From Opacimonas sp014872805 (lineage in GTDB: Bacteria > Pseudomonadota > Gammaproteobacteria > Enterobacterales > Alteromonadaceae): DNA of 64,000 nt. Below, in pieces: positions 7,999 through 16,189 of the stretch (its first letter is position 1; every line of letters begins with the position of its first letter). The stretch is taken from the NCBI GenBank assembly GCA_014872805.1, contig WKFN01000011.1, positions 41,219-105,218 on the forward strand. Reading direction: 5' to 3'. The position numbers and the translations under genes are program-made. Below the pieces are notes generated by a model that saw nothing but the letters and a program-made list of their open reading frames with translations, ran no database searches and was not told where the DNA came from.

Positions 7999-10749
7999 AT
8001 GATTCGGTTAATTTCTTTTCTAACAATTTGCTTTTTATCTTTTTATAGTCACTCTCAGTCCTCTGGGAGTGATTCCTACAAATACTTATTCGGTGATGTC
8101 CCTAAACAGTTCACACCCGTTCACAAGTCAGCTAAACGTGCACTCTCACCTGGATTTTATCAACAAAATGTGACCCGTAATGGACTGGACTTTATCAGCA
8201 TCACTACTCAAGGGCACTCTACTGGTATCAGCGAGTATCAAGGGCACGGTCAATACTGGATTGAGTTCGCTACGCCAGATGGTATCCACTCCGTCGATAT
8301 TGCTCGTGACGGTAACATTCATGGTTTGTTTGACGGCGATGTAATTGGTGCGGCCAAGCTCGCGCGTCAGCCACAATATCAAGCCTTACAAGTTGATGAT
8401 ACCATTATTGTTGACATTATGTTGTTATATACTCCAAACATCGTGGCCGCATATCCGGGTGAATTGACCGAAACACTTTTAGCCCACTTAATTAACAAAG
8501 CAAATCAGGCCTTTGTAAACAGTGATATCAACGTTCAGCTGCGCTTAGTACAAACCCACTTTGTCGATTACCGCACGGGGTCTAATTTTCAAGCTATTGA
8601 CGATTTGACCGCAGCACTTAATAACGAACCTTCAGACAATAGTCTTGAGCAAGTGGATGAACTAAGAGATGCGATGGGTGCAGATATTGTTGCGATGATC
8701 CGTACTCATGATTTGATTGAACGCGAAGTCTGTGGCGTGGCGAGATTCCCCAGTACCGAAATAGATGTATTAGTGAATATTTCAAATGTCGGGATCAGCG
8801 GTGGGTCAAATTGCATCGACACCTTTACACATGAAATTGGTCACAATTTTGGTGCTGGACATCAAGCTTTGGATGGGCAAAGTCAAGGAGCATTAGCTAA
8901 TTCAGGTGCATTGCTAATCCCTGGTAAATTCAACACTGTAATGTCATCCATTGGCACAGGCGATAACAATCGTAATTTAAAACTCAATGTGTTCTCTAAT
9001 TTAGATAACCAATGTGGCGGTCGTGTCTGTGGCGACGAAGCGTTCGCCAACAACGCGAGTACTGTAGAAGCGTTTGCATTGCAAAACGCGAATTTACGCG
9101 AGGCGACGATTCCATTCGAAAACTTTAGCTTGCCACTGAAAACTTTTCCCGATAGTGATAATGATACGGTAGACGATCGCTTCGATGTCTTCCCACATTT
9201 GGCAACAGAAACAGCTGATGCGGATAATGATGGCGTCGGCGACAACACAGATGTATTTGCCAATGACCCGACGGAGTTTCTCGACACTGATGGCGATGGG
9301 ATTGGTAACACGGCTGACAATGATGATGACAATGATGGTGTATTGGATAGTACAGACGCGCTCCCGTTAAATGCGCAAGAGTCGGTTGATTCCGATGGTG
9401 ATGGTGTCGGTGCGAACACTGATGCATTGGAAAATGATTTCAGAGAATTTTTGGATAATGATGGTGATGGTATAGGCAATCGCGCAGATCCAGATGATGA
9501 CAATGATGGCTTGCCTGATTTTTATCAATCTGAGTCTTTAAGTGATTATGATGTTATTGTTGTGAGTGCTGATTCGGATGAGCTGCTCTCTTTTGATGCC
9601 AGCACCGGCGCATTTAATGAGGTCATTGCAACACTAGCAGAAGGCAGTCTTACTTTTCGCAGTGATCTTGTCGTCACGCAAAATCAAGCGCAGGTGTTGT
9701 TTATTGCGCAAAGTGATGTGTATCGCTTAGATCGTCAAACTGGTGAGGTCAGTGTACTTTTGGACCGCAGTGAGCTGTTTGCTAACTTCCCAGAGCATAT
9801 TAGTCTGGTGGATGATGAGCGCCTAGTCGTGACGAACTCACGTTTTAATTTTGAAGTCATTGAGATATTTGATTTGACTTCATCCGGCAATGTATTGACT
9901 TTTCAAAAGTTTATCGAAGGGGTGCAGCGCGATGTGAACATTCTTACCTCCCAAAGAATGATGGTTACAGACCGTTTAAATAACCGTGTCGACATTGTTA
10001 GCCTGATTGATTCCGCTTCTGAACTAACGTTTTTTAGTGATGAGCTAATGGATAAACCCGAATACATCGACCGAACGAGTGTTGGCCATACTCTTGTTTC
10101 TACATCAGGTAATGAAGTCAATTCTTATCGCGGTACTGGGGCCTATCGCGGTCAAATTGTCCGCGGTGATCAGTATGGCATCGATCAAATTGGTTGTTTA
10201 GTGATTGGACCTGAAGATATTTTGTTTGTCTGTGACCCCAATAACAATCGTATTTTAGCATTTGATGCTAACTCAGGACAGTTCTTCGGCGAAATCATTA
10301 ACGACAGTGGCTCATCATTGGCAAGGCCTGTGGGCGTTGCCTTTGTTGCAAAAGCCAATGATTCAACGCCGTATGACGTAGATTTCGATATCGATTCGGA
10401 TGGCGTTCTGAATGCGGATGATGCGTTTCCTCGCGATCCTAGTGAATCGTTAGACACGGATGGTGACGGCATTGGCAATAATGAAGATACTGATGATGAC
10501 AATGATGGGATGCCAGATACCTATGAGAATCAGTATAATTTTGACCCAATAGATCCACGTGACGCAACACAAGATGCGGATGGTGATGGCTCGAGTAACC
10601 TAGCTGAGTACACCATTGGTTCCAACCCTCGAGTCAAATCGCAAACCGAATTGGAACAACGTAATTCAGGTGGGGGCGGTGGCTCATTACAATGGTGGTG
10701 GTTACTCCTGTGCACATTAATGGTCGGGCGTAGATTCCTTTCTAAGTAA
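7999..10749 (+). CDS. Secreted metzincin protease with thrombospondin type 3 repeats and GlyGly-CTERM tail
   Basis: Large exported zinc protease, 916 aa. Signal peptide about 1-19 (ending SHS/QS). Catalytic domain about 130-350 with HEIGHNFGAGH at 278-288, a complete metzincin HExxHxxGxxH zinc motif, and a following NTVMSSIG Met-turn region (reprolysin-like). Residues about 385-510 and 795-860 are Asp-rich calcium-binding thrombospondin type 3 repeats (DTDGDGIGN, DDDNDG). Between them lies a beta-rich region, possibly a propeller. The C-terminus has a Gly run, a Trp-rich hydrophobic helix and basic residues, as in GlyGly-CTERM proteins processed by rhombosortase. Substrate unknown; a nutritional exoprotease is plausible. 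No clear SD before ATG 7999. Confidence 0.9.
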   Translation: MIRLISFLTICFLSFYSHSQSSGSDSYKYLFGDVPKQFTPVHKSAKRALSPGFYQQNVTRNGLDFISITTQGHSTGISEYQGHGQYWIEFATPDGIHSVDIARDGNIHGLFDGDVIGAAKLARQPQYQALQVDDTIIVDIMLLYTPNIVAAYPGELTETLLAHLINKANQAFVNSDINVQLRLVQTHFVDYRTGSNFQAIDDLTAALNNEPSDNSLEQVDELRDAMGADIVAMIRTHDLIEREVCGVARFPSTEIDVLVNISNVGISGGSNCIDTFTHEIGHNFGAGHQALDGQSQGALANSGALLIPGKFNTVMSSIGTGDNNRNLKLNVFSNLDNQCGGRVCGDEAFANNASTVEAFALQNANLREATIPFENFSLPLKTFPDSDNDTVDDRFDVFPHLATETADADNDGVGDNTDVFANDPTEFLDTDGDGIGNTADNDDDNDGVLDSTDALPLNAQESVDSDGDGVGANTDALENDFREFLDNDGDGIGNRADPDDDNDGLPDFYQSESLSDYDVIVVSADSDELLSFDASTGAFNEVIATLAEGSLTFRSDLVVTQNQAQVLFIAQSDVYRLDRQTGEVSVLLDRSELFANFPEHISLVDDERLVVTNSRFNFEVIEIFDLTSSGNVLTFQKFIEGVQRDVNILTSQRMMVTDRLNNRVDIVSLIDSASELTFFSDELMDKPEYIDRTSVGHTLVSTSGNEVNSYRGTGAYRGQIVRGDQYGIDQIGCLVIGPEDILFVCDPNNNRILAFDANSGQFFGEIINDSGSSLARPVGVAFVAKANDSTPYDVDFDIDSDGVLNADDAFPRDPSESLDTDGDGIGNNEDTDDDNDGMPDTYENQYNFDPIDPRDATQDADGDGSSNLAEYTIGSNPRVKSQTELEQRNSGGGGGSLQWWWLLLCTLMVGRRFLSK

Positions 10750-10797
10750 ACAAAGATTTATGAGGTGGTGCGGTGTTGACCGCTTTGTATTTAAAAA

Positions 10798-11853
10798 ATG
10801 CGAAAGATCATACATATCGACATGGATTGCTTCTATGCAGCAGTGGAAGGCCGGGATAATCCAGCATTGCGAGACATTCCTATCGCGATTGGTGGCAGTT
10901 CCGATAGGCGCGGTGTGATTGCAACATGTAACTACCCTGCGCGTGCTTTTGGCGTGCGCTCAGCCATGTCTACTGCGCACGCTTTAAGGCTTTGTCCTGA
11001 CCTCACTTTAGTCAAAGGGCGCATGGATGTGTATAAGCAGGTCAGTGATCAAATCCGTGAGATTTTTTCTCGTTATACCGAAATCATTGAGCCGCTATCA
11101 TGGGATGAAGCGTATCTAGATGTGACGCATGTGACTCATTGTAACGGCTCGGCTACATTAATCGCGCAAGATATTCGGCGCACTATCGAACGAGAAATTG
11201 GTATCACTGCATCTGCTGGCGTCGCGCCAATCAAGTTTGTTGCAAAAGTCGCCAGTGATGAAAATAAACCCAACGGGATATGTGTTATCACACCAGGCGA
11301 GTTGAATGAATTCGTCGCACGAATGCCACTGCACAAAATCCCAGGGGTAGGTAAAGTCACACTGGAGCAGCTTAATAATTTAGGATTGTTTACTTGCGCA
11401 GATGTGCGTCAATTTCCGTTTACTCGATTACACAAAACGTTAGGAAAGTTTGGTGCAATATTATGGAATCGCTGTCATGCGATAGATGATAGAGAAATCA
11501 ATGTCGAACGCGTGCGCAAATCCATTGGTGTTGAGCGCACGTTAAATGAAGACATTCTTACGCGCAAAGAGGTAGAAGAGGTGATTGCTTATCTTCTGCC
11601 CAAGATTGAGCAGCGCATTGCGCACAATGATGCCGAAAATCGAATTAAAAGCCAAGGTATTAAACTCAAGTTCGATGATTTTCAACTCACCACCATCGAG
11701 CATTCGCGTCCATTTTATGATGCGTCGTACTTCAACGAACTATTATCAGAGATTTTGCTGAGGAGGAAAGAGCGAGGGATACGTTTAGTGGGGTTGCACG
11801 TTGGCTTAAAAGACGAGAGCGACATCGAGCAACTTTTATTGCCCTTTGATTAA
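10798..11853 (+). CDS. dinB: DNA polymerase IV
   Basis: Y-family translesion polymerase, 351 aa. Active-site carboxylates are Asp8 (HIDMDCFYA), Asp103 and Glu104 (SWDEAYLD), the same positions as in E. coli. A helix-hairpin-helix segment follows (KIPGVGKVTLEQL), then the little-finger domain, and the protein ends in QLLLPFD, a plausible beta-clamp-binding motif. I saw no LexA box in the 48 bases upstream, so SOS control is not evident. Its stop codon overlaps that of the convergent pseudogene by two bases. Confidence 0.97.
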   Translation: MRKIIHIDMDCFYAAVEGRDNPALRDIPIAIGGSSDRRGVIATCNYPARAFGVRSAMSTAHALRLCPDLTLVKGRMDVYKQVSDQIREIFSRYTEIIEPLSWDEAYLDVTHVTHCNGSATLIAQDIRRTIEREIGITASAGVAPIKFVAKVASDENKPNGICVITPGELNEFVARMPLHKIPGVGKVTLEQLNNLGLFTCADVRQFPFTRLHKTLGKFGAILWNRCHAIDDREINVERVRKSIGVERTLNEDILTRKEVEEVIAYLLPKIEQRIAHNDAENRIKSQGIKLKFDDFQLTTIEHSRPFYDASYFNELLSEILLRRKERGIRLVGLHVGLKDESDIEQLLLPFD

Positions 11854-12247
11854 GTCTCTTGGGTACGGACGACCTCGATGATTTCTGTGGTCGAAATCGA
11901 CGGAGTACGTGGCAGATAAATCACCTCACATTGATCCCTGTGTTCGTCAAAACGACCTACCCAATCATCTCCCATGACCAATATATCAGCATCATACTGT
12001 TCAATATAGTTTCGCTTTAATTCTAAGGATTCTTCGAAGAAGACTTCATCTACGCAAGATAAGGACTCGATGATTTTTTGCGCGAGGTTTGGTTATAAAT
12101 GGGGTTACGTCCCTTCTTAGACATATTTAACGCATCTGACGACACACCAACAATCAAATAATCACCGTAAGTGCGGGCGCGCTCTAAAATATGCACATGA
12201 CCAATATGGAATACGTCAAATGTCCCGAAGGTGATTACTTTTTTCAT
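11850..12247 (-). pseudogene. Frameshifted glycerol-3-phosphate cytidylyltransferase-like gene (TagD family)
   Basis: Adenylyl/cytidylyltransferase fold: starts MKKVITFGTFDVFHIGHVHI with the HIGH nucleotide-binding motif, and runs in frame through KKGRNPIYNQ. From there homology continues only in another frame (AQKIIESLSCVDEVFFEES, then YDADILVMGDDW and PRTPSISTTEI), ending at 11850-11852. One base missing in the TTT at about 12088-12090 (AAA on the coding strand) explains the shift; adding one base would give about 132 aa with all family motifs. The product would make CDP-glycerol or a similar CDP-activated polyol. The rest of the gene is intact, so this is either a very recent mutation or a homopolymer sequencing error. 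Confidence 0.85.
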
Positions 12248-12330
12248 GAATGTCTCTTTGTTCAATAACTTCGATTATAATATCATGCTCTAAGTAATTA
12301 TTTTTCAGAAATTCTGATTAAGGTAAAGGT

Positions 12331-13284
12331 ATGCAGCCATTGAATACACACTTTAAGGACGCATCCACACTGATTTATGGCTGTATGGGCTTAGGTGGAG
12401 GCTGGAATGAAAACGTTTTAACGAAGGATGATGTTCACCAAGCTGAACAAATAATCGACATGTGTCTGGATCATAATATTACCTTATTTGACCACGCTGA
12501 CATTTATACTTTTAATAAGGCCGAAAAGGTATTCGGTCAGGTGCTAAAAAGCCGTCCCGGTTTGCGCGAGCAAATGGTGCTGCAATCCAAATGCGGTATT
12601 CGGTTTGCGGATGAATACGGCCCTAAGCGATACGATTTTTCAGCAGAATGGTTAACCACATCGGTACAAGGGATTTTACAGCGCTTGAATATCGATTACC
12701 TCGATATTTTGCTGTTGCATCGTCCTGACCCTCTGATGGAATTGCATGAAACTGCACAAGCACTGAATCAAATGCACGCTCAAGGCCTGTTTAAAGCCAT
12801 AGGTGTGTCTAATATGTCCGTGGTGCAAATTGAGTTTTTGCAAAGTGCACTGGGCATGCCCATCATCGTGAATCAAGTAGAATGTGGCTTACATCACTTG
12901 GCATTGCTTGACCAACAAGTCATCGGTAACGATGCGCAATATCCTTCCTATAATACCTTTAGTGGCATGCTTGAATATTCGCAAACGAAAGGCGTGCAAC
13001 TTCAAGCTTGGGGAGCTCTATCTCAAGGCCGTTATAGTCGCCCACAAACTGATGTGGAGCATCGCGTCCATAAAGTGCTTGCTGAGTGTGCGCTGCACCA
13101 TGGTGTATCGATTGAAGTAGTGCAACTGGCGTTTCTGACGAGGCATCCTGCTAATATTCAGCCTGTGATTGGAACGACGAATATTAATAGAATTCGTGAA
13201 TGTTCAAAATTGGCAAATATCATATTGTCACGAGAAGAATGGTACAAACTGCTGCAGACCGCAAGAAATGCGGAGTTACCTTAA
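12331..13284 (+). CDS. Aldo/keto reductase (YdhF-like)
   Basis: NADPH-dependent oxidoreductase of the aldo/keto reductase superfamily, 317 aa, single TIM-barrel. The catalytic tetrad is visible: Asp and Tyr in FDHADIYTFNKAE, Lys in LQSKCGI and His in LLLHRPDPL. A strand motif AIGVSNMS and a C-terminal cofactor segment QPVIGTTNINRIREC follow. Most like the YdhF branch; the physiological substrate is unknown. An AAGG sequence lies just before ATG 12331 and a TATAAT occurs at 12276-12281. Confidence 0.88.
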   Translation: MQPLNTHFKDASTLIYGCMGLGGGWNENVLTKDDVHQAEQIIDMCLDHNITLFDHADIYTFNKAEKVFGQVLKSRPGLREQMVLQSKCGIRFADEYGPKRYDFSAEWLTTSVQGILQRLNIDYLDILLLHRPDPLMELHETAQALNQMHAQGLFKAIGVSNMSVVQIEFLQSALGMPIIVNQVECGLHHLALLDQQVIGNDAQYPSYNTFSGMLEYSQTKGVQLQAWGALSQGRYSRPQTDVEHRVHKVLAECALHHGVSIEVVQLAFLTRHPANIQPVIGTTNINRIRECSKLANIILSREEWYKLLQTARNAELP

Positions 13285-13487
13285 GTACTTTAGGCGTTTT
13301 TATCTAATAACTTAGTATTAGTATGGGGCAATGCTTTTGTGAAATAAGCGTTGAAGGTTTACAATTACCGCAAAGGCGCAAAAATAATAAAAAAAAGCAA
13401 AATAAGTAGAAAAACTCCCGCCTGCACGACGAAAAATTTACAATTTAGTCGACGTTTACGTCACCTCTATACCCAGGAGTACCCTAC

Positions 13488-15089
13488 ATGTCCATCTCCC
13501 AAGATTTGGCTGCTATTGGCATCGTTGATGCTACGGAGATCGTTTATAACCCGAGTTATGAACTATTATTTGAAGAAACCACAAAACCTGATCTAGAAGG
13601 TTTTGAAAAGGGTGTTGTTACTGAGTGTGGTGCAGTATCTGTGAACACGGGACAGTTCACTGGACGCTCACCCAAAGACAAATACATTGTACGCGATGAT
13701 GTAACACGTGATACCGTTTGGTGGGCCGACCAAGGCAAAAACGACAACAAAGCGATTTCGCAAGATGTCTGGAATGACTTAAAAGCTTTAGTCACCAAGC
13801 AATTATCGAATAGTCGTTTATTTGTGGTCGATACCTATTGTGGTGCCAATCCAGATACCCGTCTTAAAGTGCGTTTTGTGACACAAGTTGCATGGCAAGC
13901 ACACTTCGTTAAAAACATGTTCATCCGCCCTTCAGAAGCCGAGTTAGGCACCTTTGAGCCTGATTTTGTGGTCATGAATGGTGCGAAAACAACCAATCCT
14001 GATTGGCAAAAACATGGCTTGAATTCAGAGAACTTCGTTGCCTTTAACTTAACTGAAAAGATCCAGCTTATCGGCGGTACATGGTACGGCGGTGAGATGA
14101 AAAAAGGCATGTTCTCGATGATGAACTACTTCTTACCACTGCAAAACATCGCTTCGATGCATTGTTCAGCTAACGTGGGTAAAGAAGGCGATGTTGCGAT
14201 TTTCTTCGGTTTATCTGGAACGGGCAAAACCACACTATCAACTGATCCTAAGCGCGAACTAATTGGTGATGATGAGCATGGCTGGGACGACAACGGCGTC
14301 TTTAACTTTGAAGGCGGTTGTTACGCCAAGACGATTAATCTGAGCAAAGAAGCGGAACCGGATATTTACAACGCCATTCGTCGCGACGCCTTGCTTGAAA
14401 ATGTCACGGTACTTGAAGGTGGTGAAATCGATTATGATGATAACTCCACGACGGAAAACACGCGTGTATCCTATCCAATTCATCACATTGACAACATTGT
14501 TAAACCAGTATCAAAAGCAGGGCATGCAAAGAAAGTTATTTTCTTAACCGCTGATGCATTTGGCGTATTACCAGCGGTGTCTAAGTTGACGCCTGAGCAA
14601 GCGCAGTATTATTTCTTATCTGGTTTTACGGCTAAACTTGCTGGCACTGAGCGTGGCATTACAGAGCCTACTCCAACGTTCTCAAGTTGTTTTGGCGCAG
14701 CTTTCTTAACCTTGCACCCAACGCAATATGCTGATGTATTAAAATCGCGTATGGAAGCCGTTGGTGCGACTGCCTATTTGGTGAATACGGGTTGGAACGG
14801 TACAGGAAAACGCATTTCGATTAAAGCGACTCGTGCGATCATTGATGCCATTTTAGATGGGTCCATTGATGAAGCACCGACGCAAGTTGTACCATTGTTC
14901 AATCTAGAGGTACCAACCGAGTTAGGCGAGGTTGCACCAGAGGTACTTGATCCTCGCGGTACCTACGCTGATGCGTCGGAGTGGACAGACAAAGCAACCA
15001 AACTAGCTGGTTTGTTTGTTGATAACTTCGAGAAGTTTACTGACACAGACAATGGTGCGGCACTGGTTGAGGCTGGTCCTAAGCTGTAA
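13488..15089 (+). CDS. pckA: Phosphoenolpyruvate carboxykinase (ATP)
   Basis: Gluconeogenic enzyme converting oxaloacetate and ATP to phosphoenolpyruvate, CO2 and ADP in the cytosol. 533 aa, full length. P-loop FGLSGTGKTTLSTDP, the second kinase motif LIGDDEHGWDD and substrate-binding TGRSPKDKYIV are all present. AGGAG at 13475-13479 sits eight bases before ATG 13488. The 203 bases upstream contain a GACGT/ACGTC dyad at 13451-13462 but no promoter I can define. A strong terminator follows. Confidence 0.98.
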   Translation: MSISQDLAAIGIVDATEIVYNPSYELLFEETTKPDLEGFEKGVVTECGAVSVNTGQFTGRSPKDKYIVRDDVTRDTVWWADQGKNDNKAISQDVWNDLKALVTKQLSNSRLFVVDTYCGANPDTRLKVRFVTQVAWQAHFVKNMFIRPSEAELGTFEPDFVVMNGAKTTNPDWQKHGLNSENFVAFNLTEKIQLIGGTWYGGEMKKGMFSMMNYFLPLQNIASMHCSANVGKEGDVAIFFGLSGTGKTTLSTDPKRELIGDDEHGWDDNGVFNFEGGCYAKTINLSKEAEPDIYNAIRRDALLENVTVLEGGEIDYDDNSTTENTRVSYPIHHIDNIVKPVSKAGHAKKVIFLTADAFGVLPAVSKLTPEQAQYYFLSGFTAKLAGTERGITEPTPTFSSCFGAAFLTLHPTQYADVLKSRMEAVGATAYLVNTGWNGTGKRISIKATRAIIDAILDGSIDEAPTQVVPLFNLEVPTELGEVAPEVLDPRGTYADASEWTDKATKLAGLFVDNFEKFTDTDNGAALVEAGPKL

Positions 15090-15105
15090 ATTGCACCTAT
15101 CTGAT

Positions 15106-15140
15106 AAGCCCACACTGCTTGGCAAGTGTGGGCTTTTTTT
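15106..15140. terminator. Strong intrinsic terminator after pckA
   Basis: An 11-bp perfect stem, AAGCCCACACT (15106-15116) with AGTGTGGGCTT (15125-15135), with an 8-nt loop and a T7 tail on the plus strand. It lies between convergent pckA and the dehydratase gene and may act for both. Confidence 0.92.
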
Positions 15141-15148
15141 ATAGATAA

Positions 15149-16174
15149 TTAAATTTGTAAACTCGGGGCTTGACCCAAATAATCCACTGTGTAAATCTTG
15201 CGCATACTTTGCGCACTGATATTTCCCCCAGATAACATCACCAACACGGTCTGTGGGGAAGTCTGTTCAGCAAGCCAACCTACCACGCCCGCCATGGTCA
15301 TACAGCAAGTTGGTTCGATATGTAGTTTCAGCAGATGTTGCAGCCATTGGGTCCAATAGGCAATATGCGTTTCGCTCGCCTCATAGAAGCCATCTAACTC
15401 CTGTAGCAAAGCGAATGTCAAATCACCAACCGCAGGAGTAGCAGCGCCGTCTGCTAATGTGTCAGGTGGTGTAGTGAGTGTATGAATGGCCCCTTGTTGC
15501 AATGAAATGGAAGCATCATTTGCGTTTTGTGGCTCCACGCCAATGACTTGGGCTTTAGGGGCTAACTCGCGTGTGGCTAGTAAGGCGCCAGACACTAAAC
15601 CGCCACCACCACATGGTGCAAAGACCGCATTAGGAGTAATGTCTTGAGCGCGACATTGCTGTAACGCTTCCAATGTTGCGGTGCCTTGTCCTGAAATAAT
15701 GTCCGCGTGGTTAAACGGCGGGATCCAAATGACATTGTCTTCACTTGCAGCCGCTTTGACTGCTTCATCAGCCTCGAGTCGAGTCGGGAATAAACGCAAA
15801 TCAGCCCCATATTCAATTGTGCCTTGTGCTTTGACAGCAGAAATATTCTCAGCACTAAAAATAGTCACATCACGACCAGCCTGAGCTCCGGCATACGTAA
15901 CCGCCTGCGCATGATTGCCAGAGCTATTGGCCACAATATAATCAGGCAAGCGTTCTTCAGCCAATGCACGTTGAATAAAATTGGTCGCCCCGCGCAGTTT
16001 AAATGCCCCGGTTTTTTGCAAGCACTCTGCTTTAAACAACACAGTATGCCCCAACCAATCATTGAGTAGATTGGATGTCACTATCGGAGTGGTATCGACT
16101 CTACCCGCAATGCGCTGTTGCGCAGCTTGCACATCTAAAAAAGTTGGTAAGATCACAGTATATGTTCCATCCAA
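15149..16174 (-). CDS. Threonine/serine dehydratase-like PLP enzyme
   Basis: Fold-type II PLP enzyme, 341 aa: Schiff-base lysine Lys59 in KTGAFKLRGA, the substrate loop SSGNHAQAV and the phosphate-binding GGGGLVSG. It lacks the ACT-like regulatory domain of biosynthetic IlvA, so it resembles catabolic threonine deaminases, serine racemases or hydroxyaspartate dehydratases; the substrate cannot be told. The start is unsure: TTG 16174 begins the longest frame, with an AGGGA only three bases ahead, and a GTG six codons in is an alternative. Begins 15 bases after the peptidase stop, so probably cotranscribed with it. Confidence 0.82.
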   Translation of the reverse strand: MDGTYTVILPTFLDVQAAQQRIAGRVDTTPIVTSNLLNDWLGHTVLFKAECLQKTGAFKLRGATNFIQRALAEERLPDYIVANSSGNHAQAVTYAGAQAGRDVTIFSAENISAVKAQGTIEYGADLRLFPTRLEADEAVKAAASEDNVIWIPPFNHADIISGQGTATLEALQQCRAQDITPNAVFAPCGGGGLVSGALLATRELAPKAQVIGVEPQNANDASISLQQGAIHTLTTPPDTLADGAATPAVGDLTFALLQELDGFYEASETHIAYWTQWLQHLLKLHIEPTCCMTMAGVVGWLAEQTSPQTVLVMLSGGNISAQSMRKIYTVDYLGQAPSLQI

Positions 16175-16189
16175 AAGTCCCTAATGTAT

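Noticed and set aside
8883..9503. Long open frame (206 aa) on the minus strand
   Set aside because: It is antisense to the Asp/Gly-rich calcium repeats of the metalloprotease; the Ser/Pro-rich translation is an artefact of GAT/GAC codon bias and has no start signal.
10770..10783. Hairpin GCGGT/ACCGC before dinB as a terminator
   Set aside because: Only a 5-bp stem and no T run; too weak to annotate.
12050..12265. A 71-aa cytidylyltransferase-like small gene
   Set aside because: It is the first half of a frameshifted gene whose homology continues in another frame to 11850, so it is reported as a pseudogene.
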